A stretch of 64,000 nucleotides of DNA from assembly GCF_000813845.1 (NCBI RefSeq), contig NZ_JWTB01000023.1:1-64000 (forward strand), read 5' to 3'. This document shows, piece by piece, positions 24,784 through 34,569 of the stretch. A program made the position numbers and the translations under genes. Numbering within the stretch: position 1 is the stretch's first letter; the number at the start of each line of letters is the position of its first letter. Source of the stretch: Pseudarthrobacter phenanthrenivorans. Its GTDB lineage: Bacteria; Actinomycetota; Actinomycetes; Actinomycetales; Micrococcaceae. The notes beneath the pieces are model-generated. The model saw nothing but the letters and a program-made list of their open reading frames with translations. It had not been told where the DNA came from and searched no databases.

Positions 24784-25317
24784 CTATTTTAGGGGGCTGA
24801 ACCCTGTGGCTGTTCCGGTGCCGCCCGCGTGCGGCTTCCTGCCGCCGGCGCCTACGAGTTCCAGGATGAAGACGGACACCGCCGTGGCGGCGGGCCACAG
24901 CAGCAGGACCGGCCAGGCCCGGAGGGAAAAGGCGATGCTGGCATTCGCCGAGGCATCGACGGCCGGGCCCCATAACCGGGCCACCAGGACCCCTGTCCCC
25001 CATGCCACGGCGCTGCCGGCCAGCGCTCCGGCCAGCCCCGTCAACAGTGCGGCCTGCGGATCCGGCCGCTTTCCATCCGCCAGGAACACCGCAAGGAGGC
25101 AACCGGCCAGCACCAGGATCCCAGCAAGCGTCAGGTCGCGGGGCAGCCAGACCAAGGGGACGGTGCCCGAGGACAGTGCGGGATCCCGCGTGACAAGGTT
25201 CAGGCCGCCTGGAGCCAGGATCCACCACAGGAGTCCGGCCGGGATGCCCGCCGCCGCGGGTACCAGCAGCAGGGACCAGGGCAGCAGCCGCCTGGCGGGG
25301 CGGGCAGAGTTCGTCAT
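24784..25317 (-). CDS. Four-span membrane protein, unknown
   Basis: 177 residues from ATG 25317 ([15 protein letters not shown]). Four hydrophobic segments lie at about residues 12-33, 63-80, 90-107 and 131-155. A short Gly/Lys-rich C-terminal tail follows. No family was recognised with confidence. It is just upstream of hisD on the same strand and is probably cotranscribed with it. Confidence 0.75.
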   Translation of the reverse strand: MTNSARPARRLLPWSLLLVPAAAGIPAGLLWWILAPGGLNLVTRDPALSSGTVPLVWLPRDLTLAGILVLAGCLLAVFLADGKRPDPQAALLTGLAGALAGSAVAWGTGVLVARLWGPAVDASANASIAFSLRAWPVLLLWPAATAVSVFILELVGAGGRKPHAGGTGTATGFSPLK

Positions 25318-25444
25318 GCAACACACCTTAACAAAGCTTCCTGCGGGATATCCCAACTACTGCGGCAGCGGCAGGTTTTCCTGCCGCGACCATGGACCAA
25401 TACGCTTGGAGGAAGAGTTACACCACCTAGTGCAGGAGTCCCCG

Positions 25445-25945
25445 GTGACCGACAACAGCGAGCCGTTCGAGCAGACGTTCAGGGAGATGTTCCGCCGGCA
25501 CGCCGCCGGCGTGGCCATCATCACCGTGAACTACCAGGACGAGCCCTACGGCTTCACCGCCACTTCCGTCGCCTCGTTGTCCGCCAAGCCGCCGCGCTTC
25601 ACCTTCAACATGGCGCGCAGTTCCAGGTCCTGGCCGGCGGTCGCCAACACCCAGTACCTCGGGGTCCACATGCTGGGGCTGGAGAACCAGGAACTGGCGG
25701 CGCGCTTCGCCCGCCCCGGCAACCGGTTCGAAGGCAACCACTGGGAGGTTGGCCCGCATGGCGTCCCCATCCTCAAGGACGTGGCGGGCTGGCTGATCGG
25801 GGAGGTTCAGATGCGGCTCTCGTTCGAAAACAACGCGGTGGTGGTGGTCCAGGTGGTGGACGGCCAGGTGGGCGGTGAAGGAACGCCCCTGCTCTACCAT
25901 GGCGGCGCCTACGGGCAGCCGATGCCGCTGGACTACGAAATCTAG
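25445..25945 (+). CDS. Flavin reductase family protein (FMN-binding)
   Basis: 166 residues from GTG 25445, which has CAGGAG 6 bp upstream; GTG 25430 after GGAGGAAGAG is almost as good. The split-barrel FMN site reads GVAIITVNYQDEPYGFTATS, then KPPRFTFNMARSSRSW, and later FEGNHWEVGPHGVP. Such proteins reduce flavin with NAD(P)H for a partner monooxygenase. No partner gene is adjacent. It is divergent from the hisD unit and convergent with dnaE. Confidence 0.88.
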   Translation: MTDNSEPFEQTFREMFRRHAAGVAIITVNYQDEPYGFTATSVASLSAKPPRFTFNMARSSRSWPAVANTQYLGVHMLGLENQELAARFARPGNRFEGNHWEVGPHGVPILKDVAGWLIGEVQMRLSFENNAVVVVQVVDGQVGGEGTPLLYHGGAYGQPMPLDYEI

Positions 25946-25970
25946 GCCCCGGCTTACCGCAGGAAGCCAC

Positions 25971-26014
25971 AAGGCGGACGACGGCGGGAGGTGCTTCCCG
26001 CCGTCGTCCGCCTT
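25971..26014. terminator. Strong bidirectional terminator, flavin reductase / dnaE
   Basis: A perfect 19-bp stem (25971-25989 with 25996-26014) with a 6-base loop separates the two convergent genes. Short T-runs follow on both strands. Confidence 0.88.
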
Positions 26015-26029
26015 TCGCGTGGAGCCGTC

Positions 26030-29000
26030 CTAGGCGTCCAGGCAGGCAGGTCCCAGCAGGACCTTGAGGTCGCCAAACAGCGACGGACTGGGGTTCACCC
26101 GCAGGTGCACCGGCAGGCCCATGATTTCGGTGCGGGTATCGCCCTGCAGGTGGAGCCTGACCTCCGAGTTGCCGCGGTGGGTGCGCAGCACGTCGCCAAG
26201 TTCCGTGACCACGGCCTCGGTGGCCTTATGGGTGGGCATGGTGATCACCAGTGGTCCGTGCAGGCCCTCGCTGAGGTCCGGAACGGACAGTTCCATGCAG
26301 TTCAGTGTGATGGCACCGTCGTCGCGCTTCTGCAGGCGGCCCTTGACCACCACGATCAGGTCCTCGGCGAGCACGGAGGCGATGGGTCCGTAGACCTGGC
26401 CGAAGAACATCACCTCGATCGAACCGCCCAGGTCCTCCACCTCGGCACGGGCATAGGCGTTGCCGCTGGCCTTTGCGATGCGGCGGCTCAGGGACGTGAT
26501 CATGCCGGCGATGGTGATAATGGCGCCGTCCTGCGGCCCGTCCTCGCCCAGGATCGTGGTAATGCTCATCTCCGCGTGCTGGCTCAGCAGGCCTTCCAGG
26601 CCCTGCAGCGGGTGGTCGGAGACGTACAGGCCCAGCATGTCCCGTTCGAACGAGAGTTTGTCCTTCTTCTCCCATTCGGGCAGGTCGGGGATCTCGATGC
26701 TCAGCGAGGCCTCCGACTCCGCCTCCTCGAACCCGGCGAAGAGGTCGAACTGGCCGATGGCCTCGTTGCGCTTGAGCGTGATGACGGAGTCGATGGCCTC
26801 TTCATGGACCATCGCAAGGGCCCGGCGGTGGTGGCCCAGTGAATCGAAGGCGCCGGACTTGATAAGGGATTCGATGGTGCGCTTGTTGCACACCACTGCC
26901 GGAACCTTCATCAGGAAATCCTTGAAGGATGTGAACGCACCCTCGCTTTCGCGGGCGGCCACCATGGCCTCCACCGCGTTGGCACCCACGTTGCGGATGG
27001 CACCCATGCCGAAGCGGATGTCGTTCCCCACGGGGGTGAAGTTCAGCGCGGACTCGTTGACGTCCGGCGGCAGCACCGTAATGCCCATCCGGCGGCATTC
27101 GTTGAGGTAGATGGCGGACTTGTCCTTGTCATCGCCCACGGAGGTCAGCAGAGCGGCCATGTATTCAGGCGCATAATGCGCCTTTAGGTACGCGGTCCAA
27201 TAGGAGATCACGCCATACGCGGCCGAGTGGGCCTTGTTGAAGGCGTAGTCGGAGAACGGAAGCAGGATGTCCCAGAGGGTCTTGACCGCCTCCATGGAGT
27301 AGCCGTTGTCCTGCATGCCCTGGGAGAATCCGGCGAACTGCTTGTCCAGTTCCGACTTCTTCTTCTTGCCCATGGCGCGGCGCAGGATGTCTGCCTGGCC
27401 CAGCGAGTAGCCCGCCAGCTTCTGCGCCACGGCCATGACCTGTTCCTGGTACACAATCAGGCCATAGGTGCCGCCCAGGATCTCCTTGAGGGGTTCCTCC
27501 AGCTCCGGGTGGATCGGAATGACTTCCTGCACGCCGTTCTTGCGCAGCGCGTAATCGGTGTGGGCGTTGGCGCCCATGGGACCCGGACGGTAGAGCGCCA
27601 GCACGGCGGAGATGTCTTCGAAGTTGTCAGGCTTCATGAGCTTCAGCAGCGACCGCATGGGGCCGCCGTCGAGCTGGAAGACGCCCAGGGTGTCGCCGCG
27701 GGCAAGGAGCTCGTAGGATGCGGCGTCGTCCAGTTCGAGGTTCTCGAGGTCCAGGTCGATGCCGCGGTTCATCTTGATGTTCTCAAGGGCGTCCGAAATG
27801 ATCGTCAGGTTCCGCAGGCCCAGGAAGTCCATCTTGATCAGGCCCAGGCCCTCGGACGTCGGGTAGTCGAACTGGGTGATCACCTGGCCGTCCTGGAAAC
27901 GGCGCATGATCGGGATGACGTCGATGATGGGGTCCGAGGACATGATCACACCGGCGGCGTGCACGCCCCACTGGCGCTTCAGGCCCTCGATGCCCAGGGC
28001 GGTCTCAAAGACCTTGGCTGCCTCCGGGTCGGTGGCGATCAACTGGCGGAAGTCCCCCGCCTCGCTGTAGCGCTTGGCTTCAGGATTCTGGATGTCGGCC
28101 AGCGGAATGTCCTTGGCCATCACCGCAGGCGGCAGCGCCTTGGTCAGCTGCTCGCCCATGCTGAAGGGGTAGCCCAGCACGCGGGAAGAGTCCTTGAGTG
28201 CCTGCTTCGTCTTGATGGTGCCGTACGTGACGATCATGGCCACGCGCTCGTCGCCGTACTTCCGGGTCACATAGTCGATGACCTCGGGGCGGCGGCGGTC
28301 ATCGAAGTCGACGTCGAAGTCGGGCATGGAGACGCGGTCCGGGTTGAGGAACCGTTCGAAGATCAGGCCGTGGCGCAGGGGGTCGAGGTCAGTGATGCGC
28401 ATGGCGTAGGCCACCATGGAGCCTGCACCGGAGCCACGGCCCGGCCCCACGCGGATGCCGTTGTTCTTGGCCCAGTTGATGAAGTCGGCAACCACCAGGA
28501 AGTAGCCGGGGAAGCCCATGGACGTGATGACGCCGAGTTCGTAGTCGGCCTGCTTGCGGACCTCGTCCGGGATGCCGCCCGGATAACGGTACTTCAGGCC
28601 CTTGTCCACTTCCTTGACCAGCCAGGAGGTCTCGTCCTCGCCCGGCGGGCAGGGGAAGCGGGGCATGTAGTTGGCGTCCGTGTTGAAGGACACCTCGCAG
28701 CGCTCCGCGATCAGGAGCGTGTTGTCGCAGGCATCCGGGTGGTCGCGGAAGAGCTCGCGCATCTCGCGCGGCGACTTGAGGTAGTAGCCGCTGCCGGAGA
28801 ACGCGAAGCGCGAGCCGCCGTTGTCGTAGGTCGGCTCCAGCAGGGTGGAGCCGGACTGGATGGCCAGCAGGGCCTCGTGCGCCTTGGCGTCGTGCTCGTG
28901 GGTGTAGTGCAGGTCGTTGGTGGCCACCAGCGGCAGGTTCAGTTCCTTGGCCAGCCGCAGCAGGTCGCCGGTGACCCGCCGCTCGATGTCCAGCCCGTGG

Positions 29001-29587
29001 TCCATCAGTTCGCAGAAGTAGTTTTCCGCGCCGAAGATGTCCCGGAACTCGGCCGCGGCTTCCAGCGCTTCACGGTACTGGCCGAGCCTGAGGCGGGTCT
29101 GGACCTCCCCGGACGGGCAGCCAGTGGTGGCGATCAGGCCTTCGGAGTAGGTGTTCAGCAGCTCCCGGTCCAGGCGGGGCCATTTGCCGAAGACCGAGTC
29201 CAGGGACGCGATGGATGAGGCACGGAAGAGGTTCCGCATGCCCACATTGTTGTAGCTCAGGAGCGTCATGTGCGTGTACGAACCACCACCGGACACATCG
29301 TCCTTGCGCTGGGATTCGTCGCCCCAGCGCACGCGTTCCTTGTCGGTCCGGGCGGTGCCGGGGGTCACATAAGCTTCGACGCCGATGATCGGCTTGATCC
29401 CCTTGGCCTGGGCCTTCTGCCAGAAATCGAAGGCGCCGAACAGGTAGCCGTGGTCCGTGGTGGCCAGGGCAGGCATGCCCAGGCGTTCGGTTTCGTCGAA
29501 CAGCTCCCCCAGGCGGGCTGCTCCATCCAGCATGGAATATTCGGTGTGGGTGTGCAGGTGGACGAACGAATCATTGCTGGAACTCAC
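26030..29587 (-). CDS. dnaE: DNA polymerase III subunit alpha
   Basis: A 1185-residue replicative polymerase from GTG 29587. The N-terminal PHP domain has HLHTHTEYSMLDGAA and LATTDHGYLFGAFDFW. The polymerase palm shows GRGSGAGSMVAYAM and PDFDVDFDDRRRPEV (catalytic Asp residues), followed by DFLGLRNLTII and GTYGLIVYQEQVM. Helix-hairpin-helix and OB-fold regions follow. Length and order match actinobacterial DnaE1. It is the last gene of the long minus-strand block, 47 bp after the pseudouridine synthase. Confidence 0.98.
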   Translation of the reverse strand: MSSSNDSFVHLHTHTEYSMLDGAARLGELFDETERLGMPALATTDHGYLFGAFDFWQKAQAKGIKPIIGVEAYVTPGTARTDKERVRWGDESQRKDDVSGGGSYTHMTLLSYNNVGMRNLFRASSIASLDSVFGKWPRLDRELLNTYSEGLIATTGCPSGEVQTRLRLGQYREALEAAAEFRDIFGAENYFCELMDHGLDIERRVTGDLLRLAKELNLPLVATNDLHYTHEHDAKAHEALLAIQSGSTLLEPTYDNGGSRFAFSGSGYYLKSPREMRELFRDHPDACDNTLLIAERCEVSFNTDANYMPRFPCPPGEDETSWLVKEVDKGLKYRYPGGIPDEVRKQADYELGVITSMGFPGYFLVVADFINWAKNNGIRVGPGRGSGAGSMVAYAMRITDLDPLRHGLIFERFLNPDRVSMPDFDVDFDDRRRPEVIDYVTRKYGDERVAMIVTYGTIKTKQALKDSSRVLGYPFSMGEQLTKALPPAVMAKDIPLADIQNPEAKRYSEAGDFRQLIATDPEAAKVFETALGIEGLKRQWGVHAAGVIMSSDPIIDVIPIMRRFQDGQVITQFDYPTSEGLGLIKMDFLGLRNLTIISDALENIKMNRGIDLDLENLELDDAASYELLARGDTLGVFQLDGGPMRSLLKLMKPDNFEDISAVLALYRPGPMGANAHTDYALRKNGVQEVIPIHPELEEPLKEILGGTYGLIVYQEQVMAVAQKLAGYSLGQADILRRAMGKKKKSELDKQFAGFSQGMQDNGYSMEAVKTLWDILLPFSDYAFNKAHSAAYGVISYWTAYLKAHYAPEYMAALLTSVGDDKDKSAIYLNECRRMGITVLPPDVNESALNFTPVGNDIRFGMGAIRNVGANAVEAMVAARESEGAFTSFKDFLMKVPAVVCNKRTIESLIKSGAFDSLGHHRRALAMVHEEAIDSVITLKRNEAIGQFDLFAGFEEAESEASLSIEIPDLPEWEKKDKLSFERDMLGLYVSDHPLQGLEGLLSQHAEMSITTILGEDGPQDGAIITIAGMITSLSRRIAKASGNAYARAEVEDLGGSIEVMFFGQVYGPIASVLAEDLIVVVKGRLQKRDDGAITLNCMELSVPDLSEGLHGPLVITMPTHKATEAVVTELGDVLRTHRGNSEVRLHLQGDTRTEIMGLPVHLRVNPSPSLFGDLKVLLGPACLDA

Positions 29588-29634
29588 CGGACCATTCTAA
29601 GCGCTGCACGCGGCCGGACCCGGCAAGCCGGGGG

Positions 29635-30561
29635 TCAGGCCTGGCCCGATTCCAGCACTTCCAGTGCGTAGGCAAGGTCCTGCGGGTACCCGCTGGTGAC
29701 CGTCACCCGCTCCCCTGTCACGGGGTGGTCGAAGGCCAGTTGGCGGGCGTGCAGCCATTGCCGGGTAAGACCCAGGTTGGCCGCGAGCCGGGGGTCGGCA
29801 CCATAGGTCAGGTCTCCGGCGCACGGGTGGCGCAGGGCGGAGAAGTGGACCCTGATCTGGTGGGTGCGGCCGGTCTCAAGATGGACCTCCACCAGGCTTG
29901 CCTTGCCGAAGGCCTCCAGGACTTCGTAATGGGTTACCGACGGGCGGCCGTCCTCGATCACGGCAAAGCGCCAGTCATGTCCCGGGTGGCGGCCAATGGG
30001 GGCGTCGATGGTGCCGGTCAGCGGGTCAGGGAGTCCCTGCACAACTGCGTGGTAGACCTTGTCCACGGTGCGTTCCTTGAAGGCCCGCTTCAGCGCGGTG
30101 TACGCCCGCTCCGATTTCGCCACGACCATCACACCCGACGTGCCGACGTCGAGCCGGTGCACGATGCCTGCACGCTCGGGAGCGCCCGAGGTGGAAATGC
30201 GGTAGCCGGCGGCGGCGAGCCCGCCCACCACGGTGGGCCCTACCCAGCCGGGCGATGGATGGGCTGCGACGCCAACGGGTTTGTCGACGACGACGAAATC
30301 ATCGTCGTCGAGCAGGATATCCAGGCCTTCCACAACTTCCTCCACGACTTCCAGGGGGTCCCGGCGTTCCGGGATGGTGACGTCCAGGACGTCGCCGGCC
30401 ACGAGCTTCGCCGACTTGCCCAGGGCCTTGCCCCGGTTCAGGACGTGGCCTTCGGCCAGCAGGGCCGCGGCGACGGAGCGCGATACCCCCAGCAGGCCGG
30501 CCAGCCCGGCATCGGCCCGGGTTCCGGCGTACTCGCCGGAGACGGTGATCCGCTCACTCAT
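29635..30561 (-). CDS. RluA-family pseudouridine synthase
   Basis: A 308-residue protein from ATG 30561. An N-terminal S4 RNA-binding domain (residues 13-75) precedes the catalytic domain with [17 protein letters not shown], where Asp is the nucleophile. Later motifs are [12 protein letters not shown] and [13 protein letters not shown]. It resembles RluD, which modifies 23S rRNA, but the exact target uridines cannot be read. It overlaps lspA by 8 bp, the usual lspA-rluD pairing. Confidence 0.92.
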   Translation of the reverse strand: MSERITVSGEYAGTRADAGLAGLLGVSRSVAAALLAEGHVLNRGKALGKSAKLVAGDVLDVTIPERRDPLEVVEEVVEGLDILLDDDDFVVVDKPVGVAAHPSPGWVGPTVVGGLAAAGYRISTSGAPERAGIVHRLDVGTSGVMVVAKSERAYTALKRAFKERTVDKVYHAVVQGLPDPLTGTIDAPIGRHPGHDWRFAVIEDGRPSVTHYEVLEAFGKASLVEVHLETGRTHQIRVHFSALRHPCAGDLTYGADPRLAANLGLTRQWLHARQLAFDHPVTGERVTVTSGYPQDLAYALEVLESGQA

Positions 30562-31126
30562 GGCCGGGCTTGTCCTTGTGCGCGCTGCCCAACCGGGTGC
30601 CGTCCAGGGCGATCCCGCGGATGGTCAGGATGCAGATGATGGCGACGGCGGACACAACGGCGGAGTCTGCGATGTTGAATATCGCGAAGTTGGGAAGCTG
30701 GATGAAGTCCACCACGTGTCCCATGCCAAAGGATGGCTCCCGGAAGAGCCTGTCGGTCAGGTTGCCCAGGGCTCCGCCCAGCAGCAGGCCCAAGGCCAGG
30801 GACCACCAGGCCGAGCCGAGCCGTCGGACCTGGAACAGAATCGCGATGGCGACCCCGGCCATGATGATCGAGAACACCCAGGTGACGTTCTCGCCGATGG
30901 AAAACGCGGCCCCGGAGTTGCGGATGAAATACCAGTGCAGCAGTGGAGGCAGCACGGGAATGCGTTCCCCTTCCACCATGGTGGAAGTCACCCACAGCTT
31001 GGTCAGCTGGTCCAGGACATAGGCGAAGACCGCGAACCCCGCGAACAGGGACAGCAGCACAGCCCGGCGGGGCCGGTGCGTGGGTGGGACAGGGCGTGCC
31101 GCGTCCGCGGCAAGTTCGTCAGTCAT
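30554..31126 (-). CDS. lspA: Lipoprotein signal peptidase (signal peptidase II)
   Basis: 190 residues from ATG 31126; the frame is open upstream, but that region contains the divIVA terminator. Four transmembrane segments are visible. Catalytic aspartates are in [12 protein letters not shown] and in [20 protein letters not shown] is also conserved. It cleaves lipoprotein signals such as those at 12729-13349 and 53067-53585. A cytoplasmic N-terminal extension of about 25 residues is common in actinobacteria. Confidence 0.95.
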   Translation of the reverse strand: MTDELAADAARPVPPTHRPRRAVLLSLFAGFAVFAYVLDQLTKLWVTSTMVEGERIPVLPPLLHWYFIRNSGAAFSIGENVTWVFSIIMAGVAIAILFQVRRLGSAWWSLALGLLLGGALGNLTDRLFREPSFGMGHVVDFIQLPNFAIFNIADSAVVSAVAIICILTIRGIALDGTRLGSAHKDKPGHE

Positions 31127-31162
31127 GGTGCTTTCAATTCGGGGGAACTGGGGTTCAATGCC

Positions 31163-31200
31163 AAAAGCCGGTGGCCGAGGAATCCTCAGCCACCGGCTTT
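31163..31200 (-). terminator. Terminator after divIVA
   Basis: AAAGCCGGTGGC (31164-31175) pairs with GCCACCGGCTTT (31189-31200) around an inner GAGG/CCTC stem, with four Ts on the minus strand. It lies 20 bp past the divIVA stop and before lspA, so lspA probably has its own promoter or depends on read-through. Confidence 0.85.
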
Positions 31201-31220
31201 CAGAATACGTGCTGCCAGGC

Positions 31221-31907
31221 TTAGTTGGCTTCGCTGACTTCCGGGGTTGCCACGGAGCCACGGGCTTCGAGGTCGCGGAGCTGGCCCTCGATGTAGGCCT
31301 TCAGGCGTGAGCGGTAGTCGCGTTCGAAGCCGCGGAGCTGCTCCACCTTGCGTTCCAGCACGGAGCGCTGCTGCTCCAGTGCACCGAGGATCTTGCGGGA
31401 CTTCTCCTGCGCGTCGTTGACGAGGCTGCTGGCTTCGATCTGCGCTTCGGCGATGATCTTGTCCTTCTGGGCCTGGCCGTCGGCGACGTGGCGGTCGTGC
31501 ATCTGCTGGGCCATGGCCAGCAGGCCGGCCGCGGATTCAGCGGAAGGAGTGGCGACGGAAGCGGGCGCGGCCGGTGCGGCGGCAGCCGGAGCAGCCGGCT
31601 GGACGTCCTTCTTCTTGTTGGCTTCGGCAGCCTTCGCCTCGGCTTCGGCCTTCTCGCGGGCCTCGTCCTTGTCGGCCTTGACCGGCGCGGGGACCTTTTC
31701 CACCACGGGGGCTCCGGCGGAGCTTGCCGGAACGCTGGAACCGGCTTCGGCGAGCTTCTTGCGGAGCTCGTCGTTTTCCTGGTTCAGGCGGCGGAGTTCA
31801 ACGACGATTTCGTCCAGGAAGTCGTCAACCTCGTCCTGGTCATAGCCCTCGCGGAACTTGGTGGGCTGAAAGCGCTTGTTGACAACGTCTTCTGGCGTCA
31901 AAGCCAT
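31221..31907 (-). CDS. divIVA: DivIVA/Wag31 polar growth protein
   Basis: A 228-residue protein from ATG 31907. The N-terminal lipid-binding DivIVA domain is clear (PEDVVNKRFQPTKFREGYDQ, DEVDDFLDEIVVELRRLN). A long Ala/Pro/Lys-rich linker (about residues 55-115) and a C-terminal coiled coil follow (KSRKILGALEQQRSVLERKV). It marks curved membrane at poles and septa and organises wall synthesis. It stands at the end of the division cluster, as in other actinobacteria. Confidence 0.95.
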   Translation of the reverse strand: MALTPEDVVNKRFQPTKFREGYDQDEVDDFLDEIVVELRRLNQENDELRKKLAEAGSSVPASSAGAPVVEKVPAPVKADKDEAREKAEAEAKAAEANKKKDVQPAAPAAAAPAAPASVATPSAESAAGLLAMAQQMHDRHVADGQAQKDKIIAEAQIEASSLVNDAQEKSRKILGALEQQRSVLERKVEQLRGFERDYRSRLKAYIEGQLRDLEARGSVATPEVSEAN

Positions 31908-32082
31908 CTGGTCACCTCACTGGTCTGGTTAGTCAGTAGGCCTTCCGGCCGTCAAAACTACGGTACCTAAATTTGGTCTGCTTACTCTAATTCAACACTG
32001 CGGTGTCAAACGGGAGGGTTCTTCGCTTTACAGTAGCTGTTCCGGGAAGGATCGGACTGCATTGCTGGGTCTAATTGGTGTT

Positions 32083-32370
32083 TCAGGCCAGGCCCCTGGT
32101 GACGCTCATGGCAATGCTGACACCGATGAACAGAATCAGGAAGCCCAGGTCCAGGGAGACGCCGCCAAGCCGGAGCGGCGGGATCAGCCGCCGCAGTCCC
32201 TTGAGTGGCGGGTCGGTGATGGAGTACACGGCGTGCGCCACCACCAGGGCCGCGCCCCGGGGGCGCCATTCCCGCGCGAACATCTGCACCCAGTCGAAGA
32301 CCAGGCGGATAATGAGGGCTACGAAGAACAGCAGCAGGGCGAGATAGAGAAGTCCGAAAACAATTCCCAT
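32083..32370 (-). CDS. YggT family membrane protein
   Basis: A 95-residue protein from ATG 32370. It has two transmembrane segments (residues 5-27 and 70-90) linked by a loop with WRPRGAALVVAHAVYSITDPPLKGLRRLIP, shortened here to its ends; ITDPPLKGLRRLIPP is the family hallmark. It lies between sepF and divIVA, as in most actinobacteria. The precise role is unknown, and links to division or osmotic response are suggested for the family. Confidence 0.93.
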   Translation of the reverse strand: MGIVFGLLYLALLLFFVALIIRLVFDWVQMFAREWRPRGAALVVAHAVYSITDPPLKGLRRLIPPLRLGGVSLDLGFLILFIGVSIAMSVTRGLA

Positions 32371-32505
32371 GACTTATTCCAGATCTCCATGTTCATGCGG
32401 TGCCTCCGTGGCGGAGTCCGCTGCGTCTACCGCTGTTGTCTTGTCTATTTCAGCACAGATGCCAGACAGGTGTCCCTGCCTGGCATCTGATAGCAGCCCT
32501 GGAGC

Positions 32506-33036
32506 TTAGCTTTGGTTGAAGAAGCTGGCCTGCGTGTCGCTGGCCTTCTTATCGTCACCGATGACTTCCACGTAGGACGGTGAGAGAAGAAACACCTTGT
32601 TGGTGACCCGCTCGATGCTTCCGCGCAGGCCGAAAACCAGCCCTGCGGAGAAGTCAACCAGGCGCTTCGCGTCAGCCTCGCCCATGTCCGTGACGTTCAT
32701 GATCACCGGAATACCGTCGCGGAAACTTTCACCGATGAGCTTGGCGTCGTTGTAGGAACGCGGGTGGATGGTGGTGATCTGGCGCAGGCCGGTGTTCTCT
32801 TCGCGGCTCGAGGCCGCGCGCTTTATGGGGGTCACAGGGGCGCGGTATTCCTCTTCAGGGGCGTAGGACGCCTCGCGGCTGACTTCGCGGACGGGTGCCG
32901 GAGCGCGGCGTTCCTCGCGGTCAACTTCCATCGGTTCGTCCTCATCCTTACGTGTGGTCTGGTGCTCGGACTCGTAATGCTCATCGCCGTCGGCGAGCCC
33001 AAGATAGATCATTGTCTTGCGCAGAGCGCCGGCCAT
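32506..33036 (-). CDS. sepF: Cell division protein SepF
   Basis: A 176-residue protein from ATG 33036. An N-terminal membrane-binding helix ([14 protein letters not shown]) is followed by a charged disordered linker (about residues 20-80). The SepF domain begins at about residue 88 ([50 protein letters not shown]). In actinobacteria without FtsA, SepF anchors FtsZ to the membrane. The FtsZ tail that it would bind is encoded 1.5 kb upstream. Confidence 0.95.
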   Translation of the reverse strand: MAGALRKTMIYLGLADGDEHYESEHQTTRKDEDEPMEVDREERRAPAPVREVSREASYAPEEEYRAPVTPIKRAASSREENTGLRQITTIHPRSYNDAKLIGESFRDGIPVIMNVTDMGEADAKRLVDFSAGLVFGLRGSIERVTNKVFLLSPSYVEVIGDDKKASDTQASFFNQS

Positions 33037-33126
33037 GGTCGACTCCTAATCGTGTCCCGTAAGCGGGCCGCCCAATGACTTGACAGCACTGGAGTCCCCC
33101 GCCCATCACTTCCAATAGGACCGACG

Positions 33127-33879
33127 CTACCCCACGGCGGGACGGGAACCGAGAATATCGGAACCGATTCGCAGGTGTGTCGCCCCGAACTTAATGGCCG
33201 CCTCAAGGTCCTGGCTCATGCCCGCCGAGATTGCCGTGGCCCCGGGGTGCGTTGCCACCAGCAGGGCCGAGATCCCGGCCAGTTTTTCGAAGGCCGGTTC
33301 CGGCGGCGCCCCCAGCGGTGCCACCGCCATGACGCCGGCGAGGTTCAGTCCGGTCGATCCGGCGATCTGCTCTGCCAGGGCCGGGACATCGGCGGGAGCC
33401 GCCCCGCCCCGGTTCGTGCCGGCGTCCTCCTCGAGGCTGACCTGGATAAAGCAGTCCAGCGGGGCACGGCCGGTGCTCTCGATCCCGACCCGGACCGCCT
33501 TTGCCAGGGCTTCCACCAGTTGCGGACGGTCGACGGAGTGGACGGCTGCGGCGTAACGGGCCACGGACTTGGCTTTTTTGGTCTGCAGCTGGCCCACAAA
33601 GTGCCACGTCAGCGGCAGGTCAGCCAGTTCCAGGGCCTTCGCTGCGGCTTCCTGGTCCCGGTTTTCGCCGACGTCCCGGACGCCAAGGCCGGCAAGGCGG
33701 CGGATGTCCTCTGCCGGATGGAACTTGGTGACCACGATGAGGGCTGGAAGCCGGCCGCCGCGGCCGGCGCCGGCGGCTGCCGCAGCGATCCGCTTCCGCA
33801 CAGCCGCAAGCCGCTGCTCAAGTTCTGCCGTCCGCGGGTCCAGGTCCTGCCGCTGCCCGGCGCCCAACGGCTCAGTCAT
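33127..33879 (-). CDS. YggS/PLPBP family PLP-binding protein
   Basis: 250 residues from ATG 33879, which overlaps the end of pgeF by 8 bp. The PLP lysine is in LIVVTKFHPAEDIR. Other conserved segments are DVGENRDQEAAAKA, LTWHFVGQLQTKKAK and FGATHLRIGSDILG. The family keeps pyridoxal phosphate balanced and has no known catalytic reaction. Its place between pgeF and sepF is conserved. Confidence 0.93.
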   Translation of the reverse strand: MTEPLGAGQRQDLDPRTAELEQRLAAVRKRIAAAAAGAGRGGRLPALIVVTKFHPAEDIRRLAGLGVRDVGENRDQEAAAKALELADLPLTWHFVGQLQTKKAKSVARYAAAVHSVDRPQLVEALAKAVRVGIESTGRAPLDCFIQVSLEEDAGTNRGGAAPADVPALAEQIAGSTGLNLAGVMAVAPLGAPPEPAFEKLAGISALLVATHPGATAISAGMSQDLEAAIKFGATHLRIGSDILGSRPAVG

Positions 33880-34561
33880 GGCACCAGAGCAGGCCGGCGA
33901 AGCGGCCTGTGGTGGGATTCCGGCGGTAGGAGTAGAGGGTTTCCGTCTCAAGGGTGCATCCACCGGTGTACTCGACCTCCACCCCGGCAGCCTCGAGCTG
34001 GCTTCGGGCGCCGGCGGGAAGGTCCAGGGCAGGAGTTCCCCAGGAGGTTGTGCTCCGGGTAGCCGGCACCGCGGCCGCCACCTCATCGCGCAGGGCGGCT
34101 GGAACCTCGTAGCAGGCGCCGCAGATCGAGGGACCCAGCCACGCCCGGATCCGGGTGGCGCCCAGGGATGCCATGGTGTCAACGGCTGCGGGGATGACTC
34201 CCTGCGCAATTCCGGGGCGGCCGGCGTGGACGGCGGCCAGGACCGGTCCGGCGCCGGACTCGCCCGCGAGCAGCACAGGAATGCAATCCGCCACCATCAC
34301 CGCCAGCGGCAGTCCCCGCGACACCATCGCGTCGGCTTCCGGGGCAGGCGTTTTCGCATCCATGAGGGCCACGGTGGTGCCGTGGACCTGGTTCATGAAA
34401 CGCAGCGACCGGGACGCCAGTCCAATGGAGTGCTCCAGGCGTTCGCGGCGCATGTGCACGGCGGCGGGGTCGTCCCCCACATGCAGGGCAAGGTTCCCTG
34501 CCTGCGCATCGGTGAATGCGGCCGACACCCCGGGAAGGATGTCGGCCCGCCAATGGAACAA
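33872..34561 (-). CDS. pgeF: Peptidoglycan editing factor / multicopper oxidase-like laccase domain protein
   Basis: 229 residues from TTG 34561, 8 bp after ftsZ; no better start precedes the conserved LPGVSAAFTDAQAGNLALHV. The copper/zinc-type site uses MNQVHG, ADCIPVLLAG, VHAGRPGIAQGV and CGACYEVP. PgeF homologues clear mis-incorporated residues from UDP-MurNAc precursors, which fits its place in this cluster. Earlier annotations call the family polyphenol oxidase. Confidence 0.9.
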   Translation of the reverse strand: MFHWRADILPGVSAAFTDAQAGNLALHVGDDPAAVHMRRERLEHSIGLASRSLRFMNQVHGTTVALMDAKTPAPEADAMVSRGLPLAVMVADCIPVLLAGESGAGPVLAAVHAGRPGIAQGVIPAAVDTMASLGATRIRAWLGPSICGACYEVPAALRDEVAAAVPATRSTTSWGTPALDLPAGARSQLEAAGVEVEYTGGCTLETETLYSYRRNPTTGRFAGLLWCHD

Positions 34562-34569
34562 GCGGCTGC

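Noticed and set aside
27227..29218. A 663-codon open frame on the plus strand
   Set aside because: Antisense to dnaE in the mirror codon frame; no protein features.
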